A stretch of DNA of 64,000 nucleotides from Kitasatospora aureofaciens (lineage in GTDB: Bacteria > Actinomycetota > Actinomycetes > Streptomycetales > Streptomycetaceae), in NCBI RefSeq assembly GCF_001188955.3, contig NZ_JPRF03000014.1, positions 142,856-206,855 on the forward strand. The letters run 5' to 3'. The notes beneath the pieces are model-generated. The model was given only the letters and a program-made list of their open reading frames with translations. It did no database searches and had not been told where the DNA came from. Positions 39,718 to 50,452 of this stretch are shown one piece after another. Position numbers and translations under genes: made by a program. Every line of letters begins with the position of its first letter. Position 1 is the stretch's first letter.

Positions 39718-40992
39718 GTGCCGACCCCACACCCCCGCCGCCTCGCCTGGGCGAGCCGCAACTTCCGCATCCAGACCGCCGCCACGGTGGTCAGCGGCCT
39801 CGGCAACGCCGGCGCCCCCATCGCCACCGCCTTCGCCGTCCTCGGGAACGGCGGCACCACCGCCGAGGTCGGCTACGTCACCGCCGCCCGACTGCTGCCC
39901 ACCGTACTGCTCCTGGTGGTCGGCGGCACCCTCGCCGACCGGCTGCCGCGCCACCGCATCATGGTCGCCGCCAACCTGTTCAGCGCCGCCGCCCAGGCCG
40001 TCCTGGCCGTCCTGGTCCTGGCCGGGGACGTCCGGCTGTGGCAGCTGCTGGTGCTCTCCGCCGCCGGCGGCGCCGGCTACGCCCTCTACTCCCCGGCCGC
40101 CGGCGGCATGATCATGCAGGCCGTCCCCCAGGAGCACGCCAACCGGGCCTTCTCCGTGTTCCGGATGGGCCAGAACGGCTCCCAGATCGGCGGCGCCGCC
40201 CTCGGAGGCGGGCTCACCGCCGTGTGCGGCCCCGGCTGGGTGCTCGCACTGGACGCCTTCTGCTTCCTGGTCGCCGCCGTCCTGCGCTTCTTCCTGGCGC
40301 CCGAGGCCGCCCCCGCCCCCTCCGGCGGCAGCATGCTGCGCGACCTGCGCGAGGGATGGCGGGAGTTCTCCTCCCGCCGCTGGCTCTGGGTGGTCGTGGC
40401 GCAGTTCGCCGTCCTGGTCGCCTGCATCAACGCGGTCGAGTCGGTGTACGGCCCGGCCGTGGCCGACCAGCGGCTCGGCGGCGCGGGCGCCTGGGGCCTG
40501 GCGATGTCCGCCTACGGGGTCGGGCTGGTGGTCACCGGTCTGCTGATGGCGCGCTGGCGCCCCCGCCGGATCCTGCTGGTCGGCAACTGGGGCGTGTTCC
40601 TGTTCGGCGTCCCCGCCCTCGCCCTGGCCCTGGAGGCCCCGCTGCCGTTGCTGATCGCCGCGATGTTCCTCTCCGGCGTCGGCGTCACCGTCTTCGCCGT
40701 CAACTGGATGGTCGCGCTCCAGCAGGAGGTCCCGGAGGAGATGTTCTCCCGGGTCACCGCGTACGACGAGCTCGGCTCCTACTCACTGGCACCGGTCGGC
40801 ACCGCGCTGGCCGGCCCCGCGGCGGTCGCGCTCGGCCTGTCCGGCGCGCTCTGGGCCTGCGCCGCGCTGTGCCTGGTGCTCAGTGCCGTCGTCCTGATCG
40901 ACCCGCAGGTCCGCCGGCTCACCCGCCGCGACCCGCGGCGAAGCAGCCCGGACGCACCGGTGTCCGCCGTCGAGCCCGCGCCCGCGCCGTGA
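39718..40992 (+). CDS. MFS transporter (MFS_3 exporter type)
   Basis: A 424-residue 12-helix MFS protein. Motif A (GGTLADRLPRHRIMVAANL) lies after TM2. TMs follow at regular spacing, including VALGLSGALWACAALCLVLS near the C terminus. It belongs to the same broad MFS_3/enterobactin-exporter group as the transporter at 243-1589, though with clearly different sequence. GTG start. The end of the protein is a Pro/Ala tail. No regulator is adjacent; substrate unknown. Confidence 0.92.
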   Translation: MPTPHPRRLAWASRNFRIQTAATVVSGLGNAGAPIATAFAVLGNGGTTAEVGYVTAARLLPTVLLLVVGGTLADRLPRHRIMVAANLFSAAAQAVLAVLVLAGDVRLWQLLVLSAAGGAGYALYSPAAGGMIMQAVPQEHANRAFSVFRMGQNGSQIGGAALGGGLTAVCGPGWVLALDAFCFLVAAVLRFFLAPEAAPAPSGGSMLRDLREGWREFSSRRWLWVVVAQFAVLVACINAVESVYGPAVADQRLGGAGAWGLAMSAYGVGLVVTGLLMARWRPRRILLVGNWGVFLFGVPALALALEAPLPLLIAAMFLSGVGVTVFAVNWMVALQQEVPEEMFSRVTAYDELGSYSLAPVGTALAGPAAVALGLSGALWACAALCLVLSAVVLIDPQVRRLTRRDPRRSSPDAPVSAVEPAPAP

Positions 40993-41091
40993 GCGCCCTG
41001 TGCGCCCCGCGTGCGCCCGCCGGCGAGCAACCACCGGTGCGCGTGGTTCGTCCGACCAGACAGGAAACACCGTCCACCTGGGGGCCCACCG

Positions 41092-41628
41092 GTGCCTAAG
41101 CCACTGCTGTTCCTGGATGTCGACGGGGTGCTGAACCCGGTCTGTCCGCATCCGGACGCCGGGTTCGACTCCCACACCCTGCTCGGCTACGCCGTCCTGC
41201 TCGCCGCCAAGCACGGCGTCTGGCTGCGCGAACTCGCCGGAGCGTACGAGCTGGTCTGGGCCACCACCTGGGAGGAGCACGCCAACACCCACATCGCCCC
41301 GGCGATCGGCCTGGACCCGCTCCCCTTCGTCCGCTTCACCGGGTACGTCCCCCAGCCCGGCGACCCGCGCGTCCCCCTGATGGAACTGTTCTCCGCCGCC
41401 AAGTGGGCCCCGCTGCTGCGCTACGCCGGGGGCCGCCCGTTCGCCTGGGTCGACGACGTCATCCCCTCCCGGCTGGTCCGCCGCTCCCTGTGGCGCCGCG
41501 ACCGGCTGCTGCTGCCGATCGACCCGGGCCAGGGCCTGGAGCGCCGGCACGTCGAGCGCCTGCTGGCCCGCCCGCCGCGCAGCCACTCGCTGCCGGGACC
41601 GCAGGTCAGGGGGTCGGCAGCCAGCTGA
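41092..41628 (+). CDS. HAD-like hydrolase (RNA-repair-associated HAD type)
   Basis: A 178-residue HAD-fold protein. Motif I is LLFLDVDGVLNPV (nucleophile Asp about 8 and Asp 10); ATTWEEHAN is motif II-like; the C-terminal acidic motif is FAWVDDVIPSR. It resembles the small HAD family found in multidomain RNA-repair proteins, here on its own. It may be a phosphatase; the substrate is not known. GTG chosen behind GGGGG. Its last 23 bases overlap the end of the CPBP gene on the opposite strand. Confidence 0.88.
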   Translation: MPKPLLFLDVDGVLNPVCPHPDAGFDSHTLLGYAVLLAAKHGVWLRELAGAYELVWATTWEEHANTHIAPAIGLDPLPFVRFTGYVPQPGDPRVPLMELFSAAKWAPLLRYAGGRPFAWVDDVIPSRLVRRSLWRRDRLLLPIDPGQGLERRHVERLLARPPRSHSLPGPQVRGSAAS

Positions 41629-42394
41629 CGTGCCCGGCGAGCAGCGCGTACCCGACGAAGGCCACCGTGTCGATCAGCGCGTGCGCCGCCACCAGCGGCA
41701 TCACCCGCCCCCAGCGCCGGTACAGCAGGCAGAACACCGCCCCCATCACCATGTTGCCGACCAGCCCGCCGACCCCCTGGTACAGGTGGTACGAGCCGCG
41801 CAGCACCGAGCTGGCCGCCACCGCGGCCGGCCAGGACCACCCCTGCTGCGCCAGCCGGCGCAGCAGGTAGCCGAGGACGACGACCTCCTCCAGGACCGCG
41901 TTCTGCCAGGCCGACAACACCAGCACCGGCACCCGCCACCACACGTCCGGCAGCCCCGAGGGCGCCACCGTCAGGTTGTACCCGGCCGCCTGCGAGGCCA
42001 GGTACAGGGCCAGCCCGGAGCCGCCGATCGCCGCCGCGACGCCCGCGCCCCGGCCGAGGTCGCGCAGCTTGTCCCGCAGGTCGAAGCCCAGCACCCGCAG
42101 CGAGGCGCCCTCGCGCACCAGCAGGTAGCCGACCAGCACCACCGGCATCAGCCCGCGCCCGATGTAGTACAGCTGCCACACCAGGTCCAGCCAGGGCCGC
42201 CCGGGCGCGCGCGAGCCGTTCAGCGTGGCGACCTGCTGGCCGAGCCGGAGCGGTTCGGTGAGCGAGCCCGCGAAGCTGATCAGGGCGCTGATCCCGCTGG
42301 CTCCGAGGGACAGGCCGAGGACGATCAGCAGTTCCACGCCGAGCAGCCGCCGGGTGCGCTCCGCGGTCTCCGGCACGGTCGGGCTGGTTGTCAC
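41606..42394 (-). CDS. CPBP (CAAX/Abi) family intramembrane metalloprotease
   Basis: A 262-residue membrane protein with about eight hydrophobic segments and the CPBP signature: VLEEVVVLGYLLRRLA (glutamate pair, about 179-194), SVLRGSYHLYQG with a histidine (about 213-224), and PLVAAHALIDTVAFVG with a histidine and Asp. Members cleave prenylated proteins or process peptides, and many have unknown targets, including bacteriocin immunity. The GTG follows GGAGCG. It is monocistronic and overlaps the HAD gene tail to tail. Catalytic activity is inferred from the motifs. Confidence 0.92.
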   Translation of the reverse strand: MTTSPTVPETAERTRRLLGVELLIVLGLSLGASGISALISFAGSLTEPLRLGQQVATLNGSRAPGRPWLDLVWQLYYIGRGLMPVVLVGYLLVREGASLRVLGFDLRDKLRDLGRGAGVAAAIGGSGLALYLASQAAGYNLTVAPSGLPDVWWRVPVLVLSAWQNAVLEEVVVLGYLLRRLAQQGWSWPAAVAASSVLRGSYHLYQGVGGLVGNMVMGAVFCLLYRRWGRVMPLVAAHALIDTVAFVGYALLAGHVSWLPTP

Positions 42395-42414
42395 GGGCGC
42401 TCCATCGAACGGAC

Positions 42415-42450
42415 GATCGCTCCGGCGGTCGGCCGAAGACCGGAGCGATC
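42415..42450 (-). terminator. Terminator of the glutamate-cysteine ligase-like gene
   Basis: GATCGCTCCGG and CCGGAGCGATC are perfect 11-base arms. The hairpin is 25 bases past the ligase stop and 21 bases before the CPBP start, all on the same strand, so it separates two transcription units. Confidence 0.7.
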
Positions 42451-42474
42451 ATCCTGACACAGGGCGCGGACCCG

Positions 42475-43980
42475 TCAGCCGACCGGCCAGGTGTGCACCG
42501 GCTCGCCTCCGCGCATGTGCTCGGCGTAACGCCTGGTCATGGCGGCGAGCGCGGCCGGGCGGTCCATCCCGTACTGCTCGCGCAGCCGGTGGAAGGTGGC
42601 GCTCTGCCAGGCTGCGCCGTTGGTGCGGCGCAGGCAGCGCTGCTCGATGATCCCCAGGTAGCGGTCGCGGTCGGCGGGCTCCACGCCCCACTCGTCCAGC
42701 CCCTGGTGGGCCATCGGCAGCAGTTCGTTGAGGACCAGGTCGACCGCCGAGACCGTCTGCAGCCCGCCGCCCCGGCCCGCCCGGCCGGGGCGCGGCCACT
42801 GGAACACCGCGTCGATGCCGTAGCGGGCGCCCTGGCGGAAGTTCTCGTCCGCCCGCTCGAACGGCAGCCGGGTCCAGACCGGCCGGGGCTGTTCGGCGAG
42901 CACCCGCACCAGCCCGTAGTAGAAGGCGGCGTTGGCCAGGGTGTCGGCCACCGTCGGCCCGGCCGGCAGCGCCCGGTTCTCCACCCGCAGGTGGGCGACC
43001 CCGCCGGCGACGTCGTACACCGGCCGGTTCCAGCGGTAGATGGTGCCGTTGTGCAGCCGCATCTCGGCGAGCCTGGGCGCGCCGCCGGAGGTCAGCACCT
43101 TCAACGGGTCCTCGTCGTCGCAGATCGGCAGCAGCGCCGGGAAGTAGCGCAGGTTCTCCTCGAACAGGTCGTAGGCCGAGTCCACCCAGCGCTCCCCGAA
43201 CCAGGTGATCGGGCGCACGCCCTGGGCCTTGAGCTCCGCCGAACGGGTGTCGCAGGCCTGCTGGAAGAGCACCGGGCGGGTCTCCCGCCACAGTTCCCGC
43301 CCGAACAGGAACGGGGAGTTGGCGCCCAGCGCGAGCTGCGGTCCGCAGATCGCCTGGGCGGCGTTCCAGACCGAGGAGAACCGCTCCGGGGTCACCTGGA
43401 GGTGCAGCTGCAAGGAGGTCGCGGCGGCCTCGGCCACCATGGTGATGGACTCCAGCTGGAGGTGTTCGACGCCCTCGATGTCCAGCGCGATGTCCTCCCC
43501 CCTGGCGGCCAGGATCTGGTCGCTGAGCAGGCTGTACCGCTGGTTGTGGCTCATCGCGTCGAGCCCGGTGTGGTCGCTCTCCAGGGTCGGCAGGATGCCC
43601 ACCATGACGATCCGGGCGCCGGCCTCGGCCGCCTGCCGGTCGGCGTAGCGCAGCCCGGTGTCGATCTCCTCACGCAGTTCCTCGAAGACGTGCCCGCACA
43701 GCCGGTGCGGCACGATGTTGACCTCGATGTTGAACTGGCCCAGTTCGGTCTGGAAGTCGCTGGAGCCGATCGCGCTCAGCACCTGGGCGTTGCGCAGCAC
43801 CGGCAGGCCCTGCTCGTCGGCCAGGTTGAGCTCGATCTCCAGGCCCATCACCGCCCGCGGCCGGTCGAAGCGGTCCTCGCGCAGCATCCGCCCGAGCGCG
43901 TCCAGACAGGCCTGGAGCTTGAGCCGGTACTGCTGCCGGTCCGCCAGATCCGCCCGAGTCGCCACGACCTTCTCGCCCAC
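42475..43980 (-). CDS. Glutamate-cysteine ligase-like carboxylate-amine ligase
   Basis: A 501-residue ATP-grasp-like ligase of the GCS2 family. The N-terminal motif VMGLEIELNLADEQG (about 42-56) holds metal-binding glutamates; SDFQTELGQFNIEVNIVPH follows with more acidic ligands; SHNQRYSLLSDQ and ITMVAEAAATSLQLHLQVTP lie in the core, then GGVAHLRVENRALPAGPTVA. It could make gamma-glutamylcysteine or another gamma-glutamyl amide; mycothiol producers do not need glutathione, so another product is possible. The GTG at 43980 has an ideal AGGAGGAGG site, ruling out the 31-residue extension. Confidence 0.88.
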   Translation of the reverse strand: MGEKVVATRADLADRQQYRLKLQACLDALGRMLREDRFDRPRAVMGLEIELNLADEQGLPVLRNAQVLSAIGSSDFQTELGQFNIEVNIVPHRLCGHVFEELREEIDTGLRYADRQAAEAGARIVMVGILPTLESDHTGLDAMSHNQRYSLLSDQILAARGEDIALDIEGVEHLQLESITMVAEAAATSLQLHLQVTPERFSSVWNAAQAICGPQLALGANSPFLFGRELWRETRPVLFQQACDTRSAELKAQGVRPITWFGERWVDSAYDLFEENLRYFPALLPICDDEDPLKVLTSGGAPRLAEMRLHNGTIYRWNRPVYDVAGGVAHLRVENRALPAGPTVADTLANAAFYYGLVRVLAEQPRPVWTRLPFERADENFRQGARYGIDAVFQWPRPGRAGRGGGLQTVSAVDLVLNELLPMAHQGLDEWGVEPADRDRYLGIIEQRCLRRTNGAAWQSATFHRLREQYGMDRPAALAAMTRRYAEHMRGGEPVHTWPVG

Positions 43981-44358
43981 GGTCCCCTCCTCCTGAGACA
44001 CCCGGCCGGTCGACCGTGCCAGCATCATGCCCACCTCGAAGATCGATACCCGAATGCTTGTACTGGCTTGCAATGCAAGGCATCTGACGGAAATTCAGAC
44101 CATCTGCAGACTTGCCCGGCACCACGGCCTGTGATAAACAGATCACCCTGCGCATTTGTTCGATGAGTTCGCTGAGTTCGCACTGCGCGCCGACCGGTCC
44201 GTTCCCCATTCCTCGGCCCTCGCCGAGGACGGGCGACCGCGCCGGCGCCGCGATCCTGCACAACCGGACAAGGCCGGCCCCCGTCAGCGAAGACGCACCG
44301 CGCCGTGCCGGTATGCCGCACTCGCACGCCGATCTCGCTTGGAGAGGCGGACCCCGCC
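43981..44358. other. Intergenic region between GCS2 ligase and a hypothetical gene
   Basis: There are 378 bases between divergent genes, AT-richer in the middle. CTTGCA-A-TGCAAG (44067-44079) is a palindrome with 6-base arms near the ligase promoter. TGAGTTCGC is directly repeated near 44163-44183. I see no gene or recognised RNA. Confidence 0.5.
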
Positions 44359-44937
44359 ATGACCCTGCAGACCCCCCAGCCCCCACCGAGTGCCCTGCGC
44401 GCGGTCCTGGGCGCGCTCGACTCGGAGACCGCGCTGCGCCAGCCCGCCGCCGCAGCGCTCCGTCATCCGACCGGTCCGCTGCTTCCCGCGCACCCGCTCG
44501 CGGTGCACGTCCTGGACGGCCCCCATCCCGAACTGCCCGCCGCCCGTCGGACCGGCTGGCGCTTCCTGATCAAGCACGGCCCCGACGTGGCCGCCGCCGC
44601 CGAGGTGGTGCAGAGCGCGGAGGGCCACACCTTCTCCCACTTCACCGCCGGCCCGTACCTCTCCTCCACCGTCCGGGCGCTGCGCGAGGCCTGGCAGCTC
44701 GCCCAGGGCTCCCGCTCCCGCTGCCAGCCCCGGCTGCTCACCTTCCCCGGCCAGTACGCCACCGCGCTCTGGCTGCACAGCCCCGACGCCGGCCCGGGCG
44801 CCGACCTGCTCATCCCGCTGGCCCCGGCCCCGCTCGGGGTCACCGCGCACCGCGCCTACCCCGCCGCCGAGCTGCTCCCGCTGCTCACCCGCGCCCCGCT
44901 CGCCGGGCCGCCGCCGCTGCTGCTCGGCTCCTCCTGA
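44359..44937 (+). CDS. Conserved-looking hypothetical protein, 192 aa
   Basis: I do not recognise this family. It is a soluble 192-residue protein without signal peptide or transmembrane segment. It has a mixed alpha/beta look: HPLAVHVLDGPHPELPA, RRTGWRFLIKHGPDVAAAAE, HTFSHFTAGPYLSSTVRALR (about 90-109) and a Pro/Leu-rich C terminus. There is one Cys. Codon bias is fully typical, so it is a real gene. The ATG is chosen because a GGAGAGG site lies about 14 bases upstream; an in-frame ATG at 44305 would add 18 residues. It ends in a hairpin and is monocistronic. Confidence 0.75.
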   Translation: MTLQTPQPPPSALRAVLGALDSETALRQPAAAALRHPTGPLLPAHPLAVHVLDGPHPELPAARRTGWRFLIKHGPDVAAAAEVVQSAEGHTFSHFTAGPYLSSTVRALREAWQLAQGSRSRCQPRLLTFPGQYATALWLHSPDAGPGADLLIPLAPAPLGVTAHRAYPAAELLPLLTRAPLAGPPPLLLGSS

Positions 44938-44964
44938 CCCGGCCGGGAGCCGAAGCACCGCACC

Positions 44965-44991
44965 GGCCGCCGGGCACCTCGCCCGGCGGCC
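44965..44991 (+). terminator. Terminator of the hypothetical gene at 44359
   Basis: GGCCGCCGGGC and GCCCGGCGGCC form a perfect 11-base stem with a 5-base loop, 28 bases after the stop codon. Confidence 0.75.
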
Positions 44992-45150
44992 CTCCGCCGT
45001 GCGCTCCGACGCCCCCGGACGGCCTCACCCGAACGGCTACCACCCGCTCGGGCCACCCGCCATGGCCCCACCGGGCCATGCCCTGGCTGACCCGGCGGTG
45101 CGCTTTTCCCCCCGGGCCCCACCTGAACGGGTGATCTCTGTCCGGGAGTT

Positions 45151-45164
45151 GTGGCGCATGTCAC
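45151..45164. promoter_or_regulatory. Putative Crp binding site
   Basis: GTGGCGCATGTCAC fits the streptomycete Crp pattern GTG-N6-GNCAC exactly. It is 197 bases upstream of DUF5999, rather far, so the assignment is weak. Confidence 0.3.
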
Positions 45165-45360
45165 GAAATACCTGCGCGCGCGTCCGCGGATGCCGACACT
45201 GGGAACCAGCGTGGAAGGACCACCTATCCTACCCACTTGAGCGCCGGTCCACACCTGGTCGGCGCGCGGACAGGATCCGACCACCACGGCGGCTCCGGAC
45301 GGCTCGACCTCCGGGGACCGCACCACGGGGAGGATCGCAGAGCGAAGCGAGGGTACGCGT

Positions 45361-45552
45361 ATGTGCCAGCACCGTCCTGAGTGCCCGACGGCCGAGTCCG
45401 AGGACCGCGAAGCGGCCGTGCCGGTGGCCTGCCACCCGGAGCAGGGCTGGAGCCTGCTCTGCAACGGCGTCGTCCTGTTCGAGGACACCGGAGAGCTGCT
45501 GCCCGACGGCCGGGTGATCGCCCCGCGCCGCCCCGTCGCCCACGCGGCCTGA
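45361..45552 (+). CDS. DUF5999 family protein
   Basis: A 63-residue actinobacterial protein matching the conserved DUF5999 pattern: MCQHRPECPTAESEDREAA, then a HPEQGWSLLCNGVVLFEDTG core and a GELLPDGRVIAPRRP end. The Cys/His content (MCQH, ECP, ACHPEQ, LCNG) suggests possible metal binding. It is widespread in streptomycetes, and its function is unknown. It faces gcvP across a long terminator. Confidence 0.9.
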   Translation: MCQHRPECPTAESEDREAAVPVACHPEQGWSLLCNGVVLFEDTGELLPDGRVIAPRRPVAHAA

Positions 45553-45662
45553 GCCCACGCGGCCCGACCCCGTACGGCCGGAACCGTACGGCCCGGGGCC
45601 GCGCCCGGCGGGGGCAGCCGCCGACCCGACCGCACGAAGCGCCGCGCAAGGCGCAACACGAA

Positions 45663-45703
45663 GGGCAGGGCCCCGGCGGAAACCTTCCGCCGGGGCCCTG
45701 CCC
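45663..45703. terminator. Bidirectional terminator between DUF5999 and gcvP
   Basis: A perfect 19-base stem (GGGCAGGGCCCCGGCGGAA against its complement) with a 3-base loop lies between convergent genes, 20 bases from the gcvP stop. Confidence 0.9.
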
Positions 45704-45722
45704 CGTGCCCGTCCGATGAGGA

Positions 45723-48623
<2,901 letters not shown>

Positions 48624-49187
48624 GGTGGTCGAGGCCTCCTGGTCACGGACCGGCGGGGGTACGCACGCCGGCTGGCCGACGCCGCTGCGGACAGCGGACC
48701 GGCCTGGGCGGACGGACCCGAAAGGCCTCCCCCTCTGTCATCGGGACCTGAGAGCTTCGCCCGCACGTCGCGCTGTGGCGCTCCGTCGGCTTGCACCGTC
48801 GGTGAGGGTGGTGATCACCGGCTCCCGCGCCGGCGGTCCTGCCCTGCTTTCCAGAGTGACCTATCCCGCACGGTACGGATGCCTGAGAGATTCCGGGGAG
48901 GAGTTGCTCCTTCGGCGCCCCGACCAGTGGTTTTCGCCGTCGGGGACTCTCCCGAGCGGGCTCGGCGGTCGCCGCCCAGGGTACCAGCGGGAGGCCTTCC
49001 GATCACGGGTGCTTCGGGTCACTCCGGGTCTACGCGCGTCCCCCGTCCGGCCCAGTGCCGACCCGTCCGGGCGCACCCCGGTCGCGCGCGTCCTTTTCAT
49101 GGCTTTTCGTGTGAAGTGGCGGACGGGACGGGTGGTCCGGTCGCCGATCTGTGGGACTTCCGCAGGCGCAGCGCACTGGAGGAAAGC
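48624..49187. other. Regulatory gap between gcvP and the PRC-barrel gene
   Basis: There are 564 bases between divergent genes. The glycine riboswitch occupies 48727-48960 and ends about 104 bases before gcvP. The remaining right part (48961-49187) should hold the promoters of both units; it shows no operator I can name. No gene is seen. Confidence 0.7.
48727..48960 (-). promoter_or_regulatory. Tandem glycine riboswitch of gcvP
   Basis: Read on the minus strand, two glycine aptamers lie in series. The first (about 48872-48960) runs CGGGAGAGTCCCC to GCGCCGAAGGAGCAACTCC and CTCTCAGGCA. The second (about 48727-48857) runs CTCTGGAAAGCAGG to CACCGACGGTGCAAGCC and GCTCTCAGGTCCC...ACAGAGGGGG. These are the conserved gcvT-class motifs. 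The RNA ends about 104 bases before gcvP. This class switches the glycine cleavage system on when glycine is abundant. A strong gene-on control is expected. Confidence 0.93.
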
Positions 49188-50258
49188 GTGCAGACCGACA
49201 TCGATCCCCGCGACCTCATCGGCCACAAGGCTGTCGACCGCAACGGAGACAAGATCGGCACGGTCGACGAGGTCTACCTGGACGACGCCACCGGACAGCC
49301 GGAGTGGGCGGCCATCCGCACCGGCATCTTCGGCCGGGACGCCTTCGTCCCGCTCACCACGAGCGAGTTCTCCGGCGAGGAACTCCGGGTCCCGTACGAC
49401 AAGACGCTGGTCAAGGACTCTCCGGACTTCGGCGTGGGCCAGCACCTGTCGCCCGCCCAGGAGCTCCAGCTCTACCGCTACTACGGCCTCGACACCCCGG
49501 TGGACGGCCATCCGATCTCCGGGGAGCCCGGCCGGGACGCCCAGCCCGACATCGACTTCGGCACCACGCCGGCCGCCACGGTCGCCGAGCCCCTCGCCTT
49601 CCACTCCCCCGTCCCCGACTCGACGATGACCGCCACCAGCACCGGCACCAGCACCAGCACCAGCACCAGCACCAGCACGGAGGCCTACCTGCGATCCCTC
49701 GACACCCCCGCACCGGCCCCCGCCCACGCCGCCGAGCCGATGTCCCGGCCCGTTCCGACCGCGGCCGGCCCCCTCGCGCCCGACACCGACACCTCGGCCC
49801 CCGGCGCCCCGGTGGAGTTCACCTGCCGCGAGGAGCGGCTGGACATCAGCACGGAGTGGCACGTCCTGGGCACCGCGAGGCTGCGCAAGTACGTGACCAC
49901 CGAGCAGGTCGAGCGCCGGGTGCCGGTGGTCCGCGAGCGGGTCCGGGTGGAGCGGGTACGGGTCAGTGACGCCGAGCGCGCATCGCTGACCGAGGAGGAG
50001 ATCGCCGAGGCGGTGGAAGAGGTCACCGTCCGCGAGGAACGGCCGGTGGTCCGCAAGTACCTCGCCCCGATCGAGCGGGTCCGCCTGGTGGTCGAGCGGT
50101 ACACCGAGGAGGAGTTGGTCCAGGACGAGCTCCGTCGCGAGAACGTCGAGATCCACGACACCACCGCCTCGGCCACCCCTGCGCCGAGCCCGACCAACGG
50201 CTCGATGCCCCTGGCCCCGGAGGGCCCCCACTCCACCACCCTGCGCCCGATGGTCTGA
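49188..50258 (+). CDS. PRC-barrel and DUF2382 domain stress-type protein
   Basis: A 356-residue cytoplasmic protein. The N-terminal PRC-barrel (about 1-85) opens with DPRDLIGHKAVDRNGDKIGT and VDEVYLDDATGQPEWAAIRT. A Ser/Thr/Pro-rich linker (about 120-215) includes the TS repeat TSTSTSTSTSTE. The C-terminal DUF2382 domain (about 215-330) carries EERLDISTEWHVLGTARLRK and the charged VREERPVVRKYLAPIERVRL region. The pair is typical of actinobacterial general stress genes; mechanism unknown. The GTG follows GGAGGAAAG. A hairpin follows the stop. Confidence 0.93.
   Translation: MQTDIDPRDLIGHKAVDRNGDKIGTVDEVYLDDATGQPEWAAIRTGIFGRDAFVPLTTSEFSGEELRVPYDKTLVKDSPDFGVGQHLSPAQELQLYRYYGLDTPVDGHPISGEPGRDAQPDIDFGTTPAATVAEPLAFHSPVPDSTMTATSTGTSTSTSTSTSTEAYLRSLDTPAPAPAHAAEPMSRPVPTAAGPLAPDTDTSAPGAPVEFTCREERLDISTEWHVLGTARLRKYVTTEQVERRVPVVRERVRVERVRVSDAERASLTEEEIAEAVEEVTVREERPVVRKYLAPIERVRLVVERYTEEELVQDELRRENVEIHDTTASATPAPSPTNGSMPLAPEGPHSTTLRPMV
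49635..49676 (+). repeat. Hexanucleotide ACCAGC repeat in the PRC-barrel linker
   Basis: Seven in-frame units of ACCAGC (one degenerate, ACCGGC at 49641) encode a Thr-Ser run. The array keeps frame if units are gained or lost, so linker length may vary between strains. Confidence 0.9.
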
Positions 50259-50280
50259 TCGCAACACCCGACGGCACCGC

Positions 50281-50315
50281 CGAAGGGCCCCGGGACCCCG
50301 GTCCGGGGCCCTTCG
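50281..50315 (+). terminator. Terminator of the PRC-barrel gene
   Basis: CGAAGGGCCCCGG and CCGGGGCCCTTCG form a perfect 13-base stem with a 9-base loop, 22 bases after the stop. Confidence 0.85.
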
Positions 50316-50392
50316 CCGTGCCCGCGATCCGCCGGTCGGTCATAGGCGAACCTTCACCTTTGCCAAACCTTAACCAGTCGATATTTGACACT

Positions 50393-50422
50393 CTGAAGTA
50401 TCTTCCGGCAGGGTTACTTCAG
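50393..50422. promoter_or_regulatory. Inverted repeat upstream of the exporter gene
   Basis: CTGAAGTA-N14-TACTTCAG has perfect 8-base arms and lies 30 bases before the exporter GTG in a strongly AT-rich patch with a TTGACA box at 50385-50390. It is a good candidate repressor site, but no regulator gene is adjacent. Confidence 0.6.
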
Positions 50423-50452
50423 CACATTCACTATGTACGGGAGGAAGCAACC

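Larger units (their letters stand above)
44938..45360. other. Intergenic region upstream of the DUF5999 gene
   Basis: There are 423 bases without a convincing gene. It holds the terminator of the preceding gene (44965-44991) and a Crp-type motif (45151-45164) 197 bases before DUF5999, whose promoter presumably lies near 45200-45330. No other element is recognised. Confidence 0.5.
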
